A stretch of 64,000 bases of DNA from Hypoxylon rubiginosum. Taxonomy: Eukaryota; Ascomycota; Sordariomycetes; Xylariales; Hypoxylaceae. How positions within the stretch are numbered: position 1 is the stretch's first letter; each line of letters begins with the position of its first letter. Below, piece by piece: positions 12,006 to 23,602 of the stretch. The DNA is taken from positions 1,302,001-1,366,000 of the forward strand of contig CADCXA010000066.1 of NCBI GenBank assembly GCA_902806565.1, read 5' to 3'. The notes beneath the pieces were generated by a model that was not told the origin of the DNA, searched no databases, and saw only the letters and a program-made list of their open reading frames with translations. A program made the translations under genes and the position numbers.

Positions 12006-13509
12006 GGAGGGAAGAGGAAGAACTAGCAGCAATGGCAATAGTGAAAAAAAAGCCAGAGCAAGCAAGCAAGAGCAAATCAATGACAACAATAGCAACTCGG
12101 GCAGTTCTTACTGGAGTCGCAGTCGCATTGCCCTTTACGATTGAGTGGATTGAACGGGTCACTCATCAGGCAGTTTGGCTCGGCTTTGGCCTGGGTGACA
12201 AGGGTGACATGGGTGGGGTGCCTCAGACTTTGTAATGGAGGTGGATTTGGTCGAATACAAATGCAGATGCTGGTAATTCCTTGAACGAGTCGAACTTGAA
12301 CTGGAGCGGGACCAAGAGCTAAACCGTTAGGTATTGGAATTGTGGGACCTGAGGAGAGCAGGGGAGCAGGGGGGAGGAAAAGTTAGGGACGTACTAGGTT
12401 GCTAGGGTCCAATGTTGCTACTATGTAGGTGCTAGGTGCTGGGTGCAGTGGGTGCTAGGGGACAAGACGTATGTACATATGCCTGGGTTCGTGCCCGCCC
12501 ACTACGAGCTGTATTGTACTAAAATTGTACCCGGTACATAATACGCTCTCGACAACCAAAGGTTAAGAAAACTGAAAAGAGAAACTGGAGCTAAGGCTAG
12601 GCTAGGCCAAGTTAGAAAGATTCCGGTGCTAAGCACCCATGGGACCCGGCGATCCACGACTCCCCAGCCAGAGCCAGAGCCCAGCAACCCTTTCTCAGTG
12701 GGCGCGCAACACACAGAACTGGTACTGGCAGACTGGCACTGGCAAGAACTGGGGACCGGCCTTGGGATTGACGATTCTCGATGGCTGACCCTGGACCAAT
12801 CCCACGTCGACAATTGGGACTTCGAGGGATTCCCTTGAACATGCCTCCGCACCCAAGACCCCAAAAGCTCCTATGCAGCCGAAGCGAGTCTTGCGAGGGG
12901 TGGATCTGCACCGAAATTAAAGAAGGAAAAAAAAAACTGAAAGGACCTCGACCGGTGGGGGGTTCCTTTTTTTCCCCTTCTCTCTACTACTATGTATGAG
13001 GTATGTACTATTTGACGGCGCTTCTTTTGACCTGAGTCTTACGAGTCTCCCGTTCATTCCCTGGCCCTAGTGTTTCTTTTACTGCGGGACGTATTCTCTA
13101 TTAAAGTTGTTCTAATTCTAAATCTGAGAAGGAAAAATCAATTCTGACTCTTTACTGAACCTTTCAAGTCAGGAATATTTTGCAGAGTCTAAGTTGAAAA
13201 GACAGAAGACAGTTATACGACGAAGTATACGACAAAGTTTGTTAGGTAGGTGACCTTCATCTTTCATGTGGTAAAAGAGAAGGTTGTGTACCATTGAAGG
13301 TACATATAATACATCTTAACCCGTGCATGAGAAAGTCTTACACCAGCTTCTTCCCTCATCAAATTATGTCCCACCTCCAACGGCCATCAAACACAACCTT
13401 ACCCTAAGGACCTAGGCTGCTAGGGACTTACACATAGTAGTATGTTAAACTACCTAGGTGAGACCCTTAGCTAGTGTAATTATCCGCGTGTCAGTAAGGA
13501 TTGTCCACC

Positions 13510-13533
13510 GACTGACGACTGACGACTGACGAC
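13510..13533 (+). repeat. Tandem repeat of GACTGAC, 3.4 copies
   Basis: Three exact GACTGAC units followed by GAC. A simple minisatellite with no evident function. Confidence 0.85.
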
Positions 13534-15502
13534 ACGAGTAATGAGAGGGCGCTAGCACCATTCATACTATATACATACGTCGGGGTTTGATCATACAGGC
13601 AGAATTGGGATGAAAGAGAAGGATGCAGTCCGGGACTACACTGACGCGACTGCGCGAGTGATTCCAGTGTACCCTCTCCGTGTTAGGTACATGCTTCTTC
13701 TCTTGTTCAGCACTTGCAGCTCGGCATCAGGTATTTACGCCGTACCAACTACATAGCTGATGTCTGGTACTCGTTGCCTCCTCACGGCCCTTTGCTATGT
13801 AGACAAGGCGAAGGCTTGCTCTAGCTATACTATGTGCGACCTTTGCCCCTCTTCATCCAACAAGACAAGCCTAGAGCTCCGTCTAGTCTATATCGTATTC
13901 TATACCTACCAACACACGGCACAGTAGCAAGCAATATGGAGCATTTACCAAGGTGGAGCGGAACATTCATGACATGATCGATATCTATATTCAGGTCTGC
14001 GCATACACACTACCCGGTTACGCAAGTCATCCCTAAATTGCTCTGGTGGCAGGTCGTGCTAGAACACCGGGCATGTCAATCCCGAAGATGAACATGAATA
14101 GTGAGCCTTGTTCGAAAGCTTTGGTGACTTCAAGCTGCATGATGGTTATAGCACTAGAAGACAGAGCATGGGTTAGAAGCCGGGCTCCTGTACCCTATTC
14201 TGGTAGGGGTGGTGGTATATCGTGAGAGCATCGTCCGGTCTAACGCCGATTTGTGGAGCGGCGGGAAAGGGACGAGAGAGAGTTAAGAGCCTGTTTTTGG
14301 ACTCGGACAAAGCTTCACGATGGGTTTCGCTATGCTTGGGATGTCATCCAAGTGCATTTCAAGTGCATTTTGAAGACTACGGGCTAGCATCGACGCTATG
14401 CTTACTTCGTGGGAGGTTTAGATGGGGTCTCGGGAAAAGCCGGCACGAGAAGCTTGCTAACAAAGAAGACGGGACCTCAGTCGGGAGTCAAGGAGAGAGA
14501 GAGTATACTGACAGAAGTGTATGGACGAGAAGGGGGAACAACTAGCAACTAGTTGTTTCTTCCCTTTGTTCCTATTGCTGTTCGGCCGGGTGGCCAGTGA
14601 GAGACGAGTTTACTGCTCCGAAGCCGCAATGCGAGATTCATTTTCTAAAAGTGTCATGTCATCCATTGACAATGCTCGCCTCGCCCATTAATAATTATAT
14701 GATGGGTGGTTTGGGAGAAACCTCGGCATCCCATTCGACGGCAAAGGACTGTGCATGAGGTTGTGTTACCAGCCTCATAGTGCCCAAACAAAGACGCAGA
14801 GACGCAGACGCAGAGACGGCGGCTGCTCAAATGAATTCCCAGGGCACATTTAACCTAGCGGGCTTGTTTGAACTACGCGAGTAGCTCTAGACGTTTTACT
14901 ACGCAACTCATCAAGAGCCGTCATATACTATCAGGTGTCAAAGCACTGTAATGTAGGTTAGCGATACATGAGACGGGCCACGGTGAAGATGAAGATGTCA
15001 AGGAGGCAAAGACCTGAGTTGATTCTCCTACTAGAATTTCATCGAGGTGGAGTCCGTCAACTACCTCCTGTTGCTAGCACCTTTGAACGGGCGGAGACGG
15101 GTACGGGGGAACAATCACATGTAGAACATAATATCAAATCTCCTCGTCTAGGCTAGGTCTAGGTATGTAGGTACGTAGGTATGTGATACTAGAATAGAAT
15201 AACTGCTAGGAATACCTACTATGGTATCCCAATAATAGTCTGAACGTTGCAACAGCGGCGACGGTAACATATTACATATTGAACGCTCAGCTGTACCATG
15301 GCTCCGTGTTGGTTGTCGGATGTATGTAAAAGAGGAATACAGCTCACGATCCAGAACCGGTCAGCGAGTTCCGATGTCGAAGAGGCGACGAGAAACTAGA
15401 CCACTCACAGCTCTTTGCGCAGCTTCGCTTCTCTGGCAGTGTGCAGATGGGAAGAGATGGTGCAGATGTGGGAAAGGGTTCGCAAAGAGCACTGTAGGAC
15501 CG

Positions 15503-15512
15503 TACCTAGGTA
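15503..15512. repeat. TACCTAGGTA palindrome, copy 1
   Basis: An exact 10-bp palindrome, extended to 12 bp (GTACCTAGGTAC, 15502-15513). It is one of seven identical intergenic copies in the window. Confidence 0.9.
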
Positions 15513-16179
15513 CCGCCGAAGTAGAGGGTACCTGGGTACTAAGAACGCGCAATGGCGCCTCTAAGCTCAGGCTTGGCCATGGTTGGTCAGGATGCTGGTA
15601 GGGTCGGCAGGGTTTAGAGGAGGAGACAAGGGGGGACCCTGGTCTCTGCATGGAGCAGATGGCTTGAACCCCCACACTTTGGTACGAACCCTTGAGCGGT
15701 TCTGAACCATGTTAGCCATGGCAGGGTCGTGGAAGGGTCGTGGAGCATGGGCGAGCCTGCGAGCCATAGGAGCCATAGAGCCGTAGCAGCCCATAGGAAA
15801 AAAGGCCCAGCCCACGGGCCATTTAGAAGTCCAAGCCTTTCTCTTACATAGTAATGAAAAAAAAAAGAGTGTGGGAGAACCGAGAACCGCAACACACAGA
15901 CGCAAGCGGAGCGTGAAGCGTGGCTCATGCATCATCTGCGAGACGGCAGGACGGAGAGCTCCTGATTTTCACTTCACGACTCACAAGCGCAGCCCATATG
16001 TGCGAAATCAATTTTGCCGTCTCTCAATGTCATATCAGCGTTTCTGCTTTTGGTTAAGAATACGCCAGCGTCTAACCCTCGTTCCCTTTCTCTCTCATAC
16101 CGTAGCATACGTGAATTCGACATTCCGTTGGTACCATCCTCTTTCATCAACATCGGATGAACCAACAACCAACGGGAAC

Positions 16180-16189
16180 TACCTAGGTA
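16180..16189. repeat. TACCTAGGTA palindrome, copy 2
   Basis: An exact copy, followed directly by TGTAGGTGC, a partial repetition of the TAGGT unit. Confidence 0.9.
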
Positions 16190-16441
16190 TGTAGGTGCTG
16201 GTGCTGTCCGGAAGAAATAAGACGTCAGCCTCGCGACTTTTCCACACACGGTCCTCACGAGCGCTCGCGAATCTTCTTAGGGGAGGGGGGAATGGCCCCG
16301 ACTCCGCGGCATCCCCCGCCGTTTGAAACAGGATGACGAAAACCGCCGTCGACTGGGGTGAAGACTATTGCTATGGCTAAAACTGTTAGCAAAGTCGCCA
16401 AGGTCTAGTGCTTGCGCTTCTGTTCGCGTGGTAGTGGGCCG

Positions 16442-16472
16442 GAGCCCTAGAGCCCTAGAGCCCTAGAGCCCC
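16442..16472 (+). repeat. Tandem repeat of GAGCCCTA, 3.9 copies
   Basis: Three exact 8-bp GAGCCCTA units plus GAGCCCC. A minisatellite in the gene-free stretch. Confidence 0.85.
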
Positions 16473-16687
16473 TCAGTGATATTGTTAGCTGCATCGTTGA
16501 TGTTCATCAGTCACCTGAAGAAGCAAGGCTGGTAAGCCGAGTCAGACATCTTAACCTAGGCACAGCAAGATTTCGATCTCTTGCGTCTTCAGCGTTGCAA
16601 GCAGAAAACGCAGATCACTGCAGTCCATCTTTCTCTGTGTGCAACATCGAGAAGCTGAATATACTCAGCTATAGGCAGAATGAATTC

Positions 16688-16732
16688 ATCTCACATCCAT
16701 CTCACATTCATCAATCTCGATGGATGTGAGAT
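16688..16732. repeat. Perfect 14-bp inverted repeat (hairpin)
   Basis: The arms 16688-16701 (ATCTCACATCCATC) and 16719-16732 (GATGGATGTGAGAT) are perfect reverse complements around a 17-nt loop that itself repeats CTCACATTCATC. It could form a stable stem-loop in DNA or RNA. No U-run follows, and bacterial-type termination does not apply here. Confidence 0.8.
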
Positions 16733-16848
16733 CAAAGATAGATGGTAGATGTATGTAGGTAAGTCTTGATGCAGTTGTTAGACCCTATCACATGTCAGCC
16801 CCCATTAAAACTACCTACCTCCATACCAATATCAAGCTATTTTCTGCC

Positions 16849-16858
16849 TACCTAGGTA
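16849..16858. repeat. TACCTAGGTA palindrome, copy 3
   Basis: An exact copy, followed by CC, in AT-rich intergenic DNA; related CTACCTACCT lies 38 bp to the left. Confidence 0.9.
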
Positions 16859-18896
16859 CCATCTGCTTATAAGCCTCCATAGTACGTGGTACGAGGTGAA
16901 GATAGAGCCACAATATCACGACCTATTAGAATGGACGGCGCGTATTCTTCATATTCCCACCTCTCCTATTCGGCAACTTAGCTGCGTCTACTATGTAGAA
17001 CCGTGCAGATTTACTGCAACAGAAGTTTTCGAAGTGGGCTTCTCGCATATTTCCTGTTTGGTTCGGGAATGTTCGTACGGCAGGTAGTATACCAACCTCT
17101 CTCGGCGACCAACTTACCTATTTCCAACTTGCATACGGCATCGCCACATTCATCGTAGCGCCATTCCGGGGAGCGCTTTAAGGAGCGACTAGTCCTGGCT
17201 CGCCCTGCATTTCACGATCGTGAACCCTGAAAACCCGGCGGAGTGGGTCGACGAGTCCAAAATAGCCTCAATTGCGAGGTATTTGCGAACGGATTCCGTA
17301 AATTGCTTGTCAGTTTATAAGATACTATGTAATCAAATAATCAAACCCAATTCGACTGACTCTACGAACCGGACTACGCTCGGCAGTTGCCGCGAACGGT
17401 AAGGAGGCTCGTCAAGGTTACAGGTCAAAACTAGAACGGGCATAAAATGGGGGTTGTCATGGGCTGTTGATCTGATGCTATTCAAGACGATGAGTATGCT
17501 GACAATGGCTTAAATAAGCTCGTTCTCACTTAGGTACCTGATAATTATAATCAAGTTACTGTCAAAGAGGGCCCAGCCGTCGCAAACCGCTCTAACTCGA
17601 GCCACCGAAACTCGTCGAGGCTAGTATCCATAGTCGTTGGAAAATAGAGAAAGCCACCGAGGGCTCACCACCCAATGAATACTGTTCATCTCGGCGAGTC
17701 CTCGTCCTACGATAGAAAAGCTAGGACATACTAGGACTCGGTACCGATCCACTACGTTTAGGCCCCAAGGGGCCGACGATCTCGGCCGTACTAAATCGGC
17801 CGCATTCCCAGTTCTGGGCTCTCCTGTCATATTTCTGATTTCAACACTTGCTAACCCCGGTCCGAGGAGTCGTAAACTCGTAGAGACCCGTCTCCGCGGC
17901 TTCGCTTCAGTATGTAAGAAGACGGCGCACTTGACGATGCTGCCGGAAGGGGGAATTAGAAAGGTGAGTGGGAGAGAATTAAAAAAGGGGGGAAACTGAT
18001 CTAGAACTAGGGTAGGGTTGGTAGCCACTCAATGCAAGCAAAATAGGCATTGCGGTATTTAACCAAGATGGGCAGGCGTGTGTAAGGTAAGACCAACAAA
18101 CCACGTGAGCAGACATTATTCTGTTGAAGATTTTTTTCTCTCCTTCGTAGGCTTTTTTTTTCTTTTTTCTTCTAGGTAATGTCGTGCACAGAGTCGGCAC
18201 GGCCTCGGTTTCCCATTCCAGCCGCCGACAGCCACCGTCGTAGCTCAGACCGGGGTTGTCCAATAGACGAGATGAACCGACGTGGGGGTTCTCCAAGGGT
18301 AGAAAATGCGGACGGGGTCGTCAGCAGGTTCATCAGAACGCGGGGGTTCTTTGGGATCTCATGGAGTCGAGGGTTCAAAAGTCGCAACGGAAATCGAGAT
18401 GGGGGAAAACGGGTCGGTTGATCGTGAGGTCACCTGTTGTTTCCGTTGAACGATCCCCGCGTAGGAATGATGCCGTGCTACCCATCATCTCCTGCTTCTA
18501 CCTCTTCGTCAGACCAGCGTCGAATGAATGGCTTCCGAGGCGGCATTCAGGATTGTCGTTCCTTCGAGTGTCACGGCCCAGCGTTGATCCCCTCAACTAA
18601 CAAGACCCCGCGTAAATGCCAGTCGAAAAAACCATTGACCAATCATCGTAGACGTATAAATAATGCGACAGCGAGCTCCAGCTTGTATGCGACTTTCCCT
18701 TATCATCCAACGCGGATCCGATCCAACGGCACTAGAGGTGAAGGCCGAACAGTAGGTAAGACTCCGTAGGCTCCTTTTGCTAGAGAACGAGTAAGGTCGT
18801 CTATGTAATCAAGATCTGGGGACCGGTCAAAGATATAGACGGAGGGGATATGTGCACTTCTGATATCTGGAGTCCCTTGTAGGTTAGGAGATATGC

Positions 18897-19478
18897 CTAT
18901 CTCTAATGATACGCAAATGCGGAAGGTGACTAAGGCTAAAGGGCCTCTGTCTTAGAGGCCGATAGATAGCCCATCGTTTATGAGAAGTCGATTAGATAGC
19001 GGAAAAATATATTCATCTTCCAAGCTGAAGGTCTCAGACACACGAGGGATGGGCATAATCATTTATCTATCGCTTTAGGAAACTTGTCACGAGTGCCCCT
19101 GACGTCTTGTTACCTAATTATTTGCAAATCCGAGCCAGAATGTCGTCTAATTGCGCCATCAGGGTGTCTCAGCTCCACTGGGGAGAAGATAAACAAGTAA
19201 ATAAATAAAATTAAACCAGCATATCAACCCTCCTATCTACGCCTCCAAAACACCAGCTGTGAACCTATCTAAACCCTTGAGTCAGATGAGCGGTCAAAGG
19301 CGTACATATGCAGGGAGGGCGCGGGCGTGCTCTTGTATCTGGAGAAAAAAAAGGGACGTGGAGAGATCTACAAAGATAGATAGAGAGATAATCGACGCCG
19401 GTAGGCTCTTGTAAGAGGCTCTAATTCTCCGTCGGGCTATTCTTATCTTTTACCTATCACGCAATCAAGCCCTTATCT
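18897..19478. promoter_or_regulatory. Dense cluster of GATA-factor sites (HGATAR)
   Basis: Fifteen matches to HGATAR on either strand occur in 582 bp. Forward sites start at 18960, 18964, 18994, 19187, 19374, 19378 and 19386. Reverse (YTATCD) sites start at 18897, 19063, 19067, 19233, 19265, 19443, 19454 and 19473. Random sequence would give about 1.7. AreA and related fungal GATA factors bind this core, often as closely spaced pairs. The cluster ends about 490 bp before the WSC-domain gene, its nearest downstream gene, and is about 7.4 kb upstream of areA. Binding is inferred, not seen. Confidence 0.55.
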
Positions 19479-19966
19479 TAGGAGATGTGAACACGGACAA
19501 TATCTGCTGTCTGTGCCTCCTGAAGTTCTCTCGTCCAATCTCATAAGAGTTACCCTTTTCCATCTTTGTCCTCATCCTCACCATCCAAGTTTTCCTCTCT
19601 ACCCTGGCGTTTTCGCCCCCCTCGTACCGCCGGCTTTGAGAATGCTCGTATCGCATCGCCCCGTGATGAACTCGGGGACAATGTTGGAAATGCGCCCTCC
19701 TGGACTTTTCGGGCGGAGGAGGAAATTGCCGCGCTGACGAGTTACGGTTGGCTCGCTTAATCGATCGGAATGAGACTACAAAGCCGCATTCGAGGCGCGG
19801 TCCTTTGTTCACCACGATGGGCGGTGACTATCCCTTTGTTGCGCGAGGTGATCCGAGGGGGGCGACGGAAATGACAAAAGGACGAACGAGATCATGAAGG
19901 CCCCCCGAACACCATACGCCATGGTTCAACACGCGATATGCGAAACCCGTCTACACGACGCCGACC

Positions 19967-22106
19967 ATGTTTCCGATAGAGTTTGGTCCGAAGCGTTTCT
20001 GCCTTCAGAGTCTCCTATGGAGCGGGCTGCTTTTCAGGTCGCGATGTGAAAATATATGGATGGACCGTGATAGGTCGGAATTGGGAATGCTGGGCTCACC
20101 TGTCGACTATATGACGATTACGATCACGACCACGATAGCTTATAAGCCCACGTCAACCCCGGGAGATTCGACTTATTCGTTGCTCGGATGCTATAGCCAT
20201 GGAACGGGCGACTCAAGAGGAGGACATCCTTTCGGGCAAGAGGAGGGTTATACTTTACCGGCAATACCACCCAACAGATTAACAATAAGGGCTTGTCTAG
20301 AGGGATGTGCGGCATCGAAATCACCAGACGAGTCCTCGGACCACTACGAATACATTGGCTTTATGAATGGAGGGTAGGTCATGTCTATAATTCTGCATCA
20401 CGCGAGACACTAATGAGTCGGACACCAGCGAGTGTATCTGTGGCTCACAGCTTAACCCCGAAGCTCGGAAGCTCTCGCCCGAAGAATGCCAGGCGCCATG
20501 CTCCGGTGACACCAGACTGTCTTGTGGAGGATCAGACACGATTGCTGTGTATAGTCGTATAGCCGCTAGCGAGGATACGAACACCGCACACACTGATAAT
20601 GGGAATGAAAATACCGCTAGTACCAGGGTCAAAAGCCACCCGTATACCGGGGCACAGTGGCTATCATCATCTGCTAGCACCGCGAGTGCGCTTCTGAAGG
20701 CCACAGATAAAACACAATCTACCGACGCCAGGTCAAACCCGTCATCAACCTCCGAGGGCGTAGCGTTTAGGACAGCTGGGGCAGCTGGGGAAACACAGGG
20801 GACATCCGGCACATGGCCATCGTCATCGGCACCATCGTCATCACCTCCAGGCGAACCCGGAACGCCGTCCACCTCGTCCACCATCGCCGCCGTGACGGGC
20901 AGCCTGTCGGGGGCCATCATCCTAACCGCGCTCTCGGTCCTGTGCTTCCGAGCCTACAGGCGGAAGAAGCAGCGGGAGGATGACGCACACATGCAAGGCG
21001 CAGAGCAGAAGCATGGCAAGCAGAAGAAGCGGCACCCGCGGCGCCCGGTCCCGAGCGCCATCGACACGAAGCCGGGCCGCGCGAAGTCGAGAGACGACAG
21101 CGCCGTCGACCTCGGCGTCGCGACCGACTTTAAATATATGGTTCCCACGACGCCCGCGCTCGAGTCCGGGGGCCGCATCCAGCATTCCGGCTTACACTCG
21201 CGGCTTAAGTCGCCGACGTCTGACCGGGATACGCTGTACGATACCCTGATGGGCGAGGTCAGATCCGGTCCCGCGCTCCCCAAGCCGCCGCAGCCTCCAA
21301 CATCGTCAGCATCTGGTCCCTCATCCTCCTCATCCGCAGCGAGCTCGTCCGTGCAGTGGCGGGGCGCGCCGCCGCAGCAGACGCCGACGACCGCGTCCGC
21401 GGCCCTGTTCGACTTCGGCTTCGACGCGGCGTCTTCTCCGAATCGCTCCGGCCCCGGTCCCGCCTCCGGGTCCTCGCTGGCCAGTCCGGCCGCCGCGGCG
21501 CGCTCCGAGGCGGCGCTGGGCGCGCGGGCCTGGCACCGGCGCAAGCTGTCGACGCCGTTCCAGCCGCCGGCCTCGGGGCCCCCTTCCATGCCGCTGCCTC
21601 CTACGCCGCCCCAGCAGCAGCAGCAGCAACAAGCCAAGGGCGGCGGTGGCGGTGGCGGCTTGTACGCGATGGGCAAAGTAGCGAACGCGAGCGCCCGGTC
21701 ATTGGGAGCTGAGTCGGTGCCGCCGCCGACGCCGCCGCTTAGGGACTCGCCGACGCTGCCGCGGAAGACGCAGATGCAGGCGCAGCAGCAGCAGGCTATT
21801 GGTCCTCGGGGTGGGCAGGAGGGGGCAGGAGCAGGAAGAGATGGTGACGGAGACAGAGACGAAGGGCGGCCTGGACAAGGGGTAGCAGCAGTAGAGCCGG
21901 TGCCGACGTTGCCGCACATGATGCCGGGCGGGGAAATCACCCCGACGCGGAGGAGGGGCACGATGTACGTGGGGCCGCGGGACGAGAGCGAAGATGATAA
22001 AAGTGAAACGAGTAGGTCGTCCTTGTCGGCTAGCACGGTGGCTACTAGCATCCTGTTCCCGCTGGATGCCGATGATGATGATGATCGTACGTGGAGTGGC
22101 GCGTAG
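19967..22106 (+). CDS. WSC-domain single-pass membrane protein
   Basis: Two exons (19967-20373, 20429-22106) with a clean intron (donor GTAGGT, branch CTAAT, acceptor CCAG) give up to 694 residues. A cysteine-rich WSC carbohydrate-binding domain spans about residues 70-176: YSLLGCYSHG, RACLEGCAA, YIGFMNGGECICGSQL, then CSGDTRLSCGG. A Ser/Thr-rich linker follows, then one membrane helix at about 287-309 (IAAVTGSLSGAIILTALSVLCF) with a basic stop-transfer (RAYRRKKQ). A long cytoplasmic tail holds Pro/Ser-rich sequence, a Gln run and a Gly run near 21610-21660, and an Asp run near the end. This is the architecture of fungal wall-stress sensors, but the short extracellular part and long low-complexity tail are not those of classical Wsc1-3. 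The start is uncertain: no convincing signal peptide follows ATG 19967, so a 5' exon may be missing. Confidence 0.75.
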
Positions 22107-22542
22107 CTTGTGGGCACTTTTTATTTTAGGGATATGCTTAAGAAAGGCAATCTGGCAGACAGACAAGTGGGAGCAAATCTACACGAGAAATTCGAAATGT
22201 AGAGCATAGTTCATCAATCTTTTCATTCTCTTCCTGGTCTCGTGTGTTGTTGCATTATACCCATTTTGTCATCATCTCCTCTCGTACCAACCTAAGCTCA
22301 CAAAGCACATACCCCTTTCCCCTTTTTCTGCTGCCATACGTCTCTAAGGAACGTTCATTTCATCTACCTCCCATAGACCCAACTCATCTAATTACCCCTA
22401 CATCTCTCCCCCAACCGTATTCCTCTCATTTCATTTCGCAGGTATTCCCAAGCCGTCGTAACTTAACTACCTAGTAAAAGGACTTATGTACAGAGAAAAG
22501 CAGGACACGAAAAAAAGAAAAAAAAAGGCGTAACTCGTTTCC
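22107..22542. other. Convergent intergenic region
   Basis: This holds the 3' flanks of the WSC gene (+) and the GPI-protein gene (-). An A-rich run (22509-22526) lies just past the stop of the latter. Nothing else is seen. Confidence 0.6.
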
Positions 22543-23602
22543 TCACAGCATCCCAGCGATAACCACAATAGCACCCAGCGCGACCCCCATCATCCCCGTA
22601 ACGATAGACCCCTCAGCACCCCTAGCCCCGACCATCGCAGCAGCAGCCCCCCCAGCAGCCCCGCTCTCCGCGCTCTCAGTCGCCGACGGCGCGCCCAGCG
22701 TCGTCGACGTCGTCAGCGTGCCGCTAACAGCGAGCGCCACGGCCGCGAGCCCCGTCGCCGTCGTCGTGGCCCCGGCCGAGTCCGTAGTCGTGTACGTGAC
22801 GGTCTGCGTGCTCGTCGGCCCCCAGCTCCAGCCGTCGCCCCAGCCGACCCAGCCGTCGAACCCGCCGAGCCCGTTCCACCCGCAACCGGGGCCGACGAAC
22901 CAGGGGGACCCGTCGAACGCGCAGCCCGTCACCGTCGCCACGCCGCCCGTCCACGTGCGCGAGGACGAGAAGGCCGAGGCCCACTCGCTCCAGTACTGGC
23001 GGTAGTCGGACGCCGCCGCCGTGAGGTTGTTGGCCGCCGCCGCGCTGCTGATCCAGCTGTTGATCCCGTCAGGCGGACCGCCGGGAAACGCTTTCGAGCC
23101 CCAGCCTCCGGGCGCGGCCCAGGTGACGGGGCCGCCCGGGTAGGTGACGGTGCGGACGCCGGTGGTGCCGGCGGAGGTGCACTCGGCGTAGCGGGAGCAC
23201 AGGGAGCTGGAGAGGTCCGAGTAGGACTCGTAGGCGGTGGACTCGGACGCGGACGCGCAGGCGTCGCTGACGCAGGAGCCGACGCTGCTGCCGGCGCCCG
23301 CGTCGCAGTACTCGGACTGCGCCGGCCAGCCGCTGGTCACGGTGCCGGTGGGGCTTTCCCAGGCGGTCGACAGGCAGGATTGCTTTTGGGGGAGTTGCGT
23401 GTTAGTGAGGGAGGTAGGTAGGTAGTATTACGGAGTAGTTATATACGTATGGTCATAGGCATATGAGGATAGGGGAATGAGTTGGGGAATGAGATAGGCG
23501 ATGAAGGGGTGAAGGACTCACAGCGCAACTAGGGGCACCTTTCCACCATTGGGCAGAGGCGGCCGAGGGCGCCAGCACGGCGACGACGGTTGATGCTTTC
23601 AT
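22543..23602 (-). CDS. Secreted, GPI-anchored Ser/Gly-rich protein
   Basis: Two exons (23602-23522 and 23382-22543; intron donor GTGAGT) give 306 residues. Residues 1-18 are a signal peptide (MKASTVVAVLAPSAASAQ). A cysteine-rich N-terminal part has Cys in the pattern SCAQSC, EYC, GSC, DAC, SLC, AEC within about 90 residues, reminiscent of but not equal to the eight-cysteine CFEM domain. The middle is rich in Gly, Trp and Ser (for example WNGLGGFDGWVGWGDGW). A Thr/Ser/Ala-rich spacer leads to a hydrophobic C-terminus (VTGMMGVALGAIVVIAGML) typical of a GPI-attachment signal. It is probably a plasma-membrane or wall protein of unknown role. Translation must start at 23602 for the signal peptide to be N-terminal. 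Confidence 0.75.

Larger units (their letters stand above)
11511..19966. other. Gene-free stretch of about 8.4 kb between areA and the WSC gene
   Basis: Between the divergently transcribed areA (-) and the WSC-domain gene (+) I could support no coding gene on either strand; all open frames are under about 135 codons with no domain-like content. The areA promoter and 5' leader should lie at the left end. The stretch is full of short tandem repeats, including GGTGCTA-like units near 12429-12458, ACTGGCA units near 12718-12755 and GACGCAGA units at 14793-14817. It also holds three of the seven TACCTAGGTA palindromes (separate entries). No tRNA-like T-arm was found by eye. Confidence 0.55.

Noticed and set aside
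11971..16472. Short tandem arrays considered as a CRISPR array or telomeric repeat
   Set aside because: Units are 7-8 bp with no spacers, and this is eukaryotic nuclear DNA; they are minisatellites.
20954..22117. A 387-codon frame on the minus strand, opposite the WSC gene
   Set aside because: A mirror of GC-rich coding sequence (Ser/Ala/Gly/Cys-rich, low complexity). Similar shadows lie opposite the MFS (31906-32724) and ligase (34752-35849) genes.
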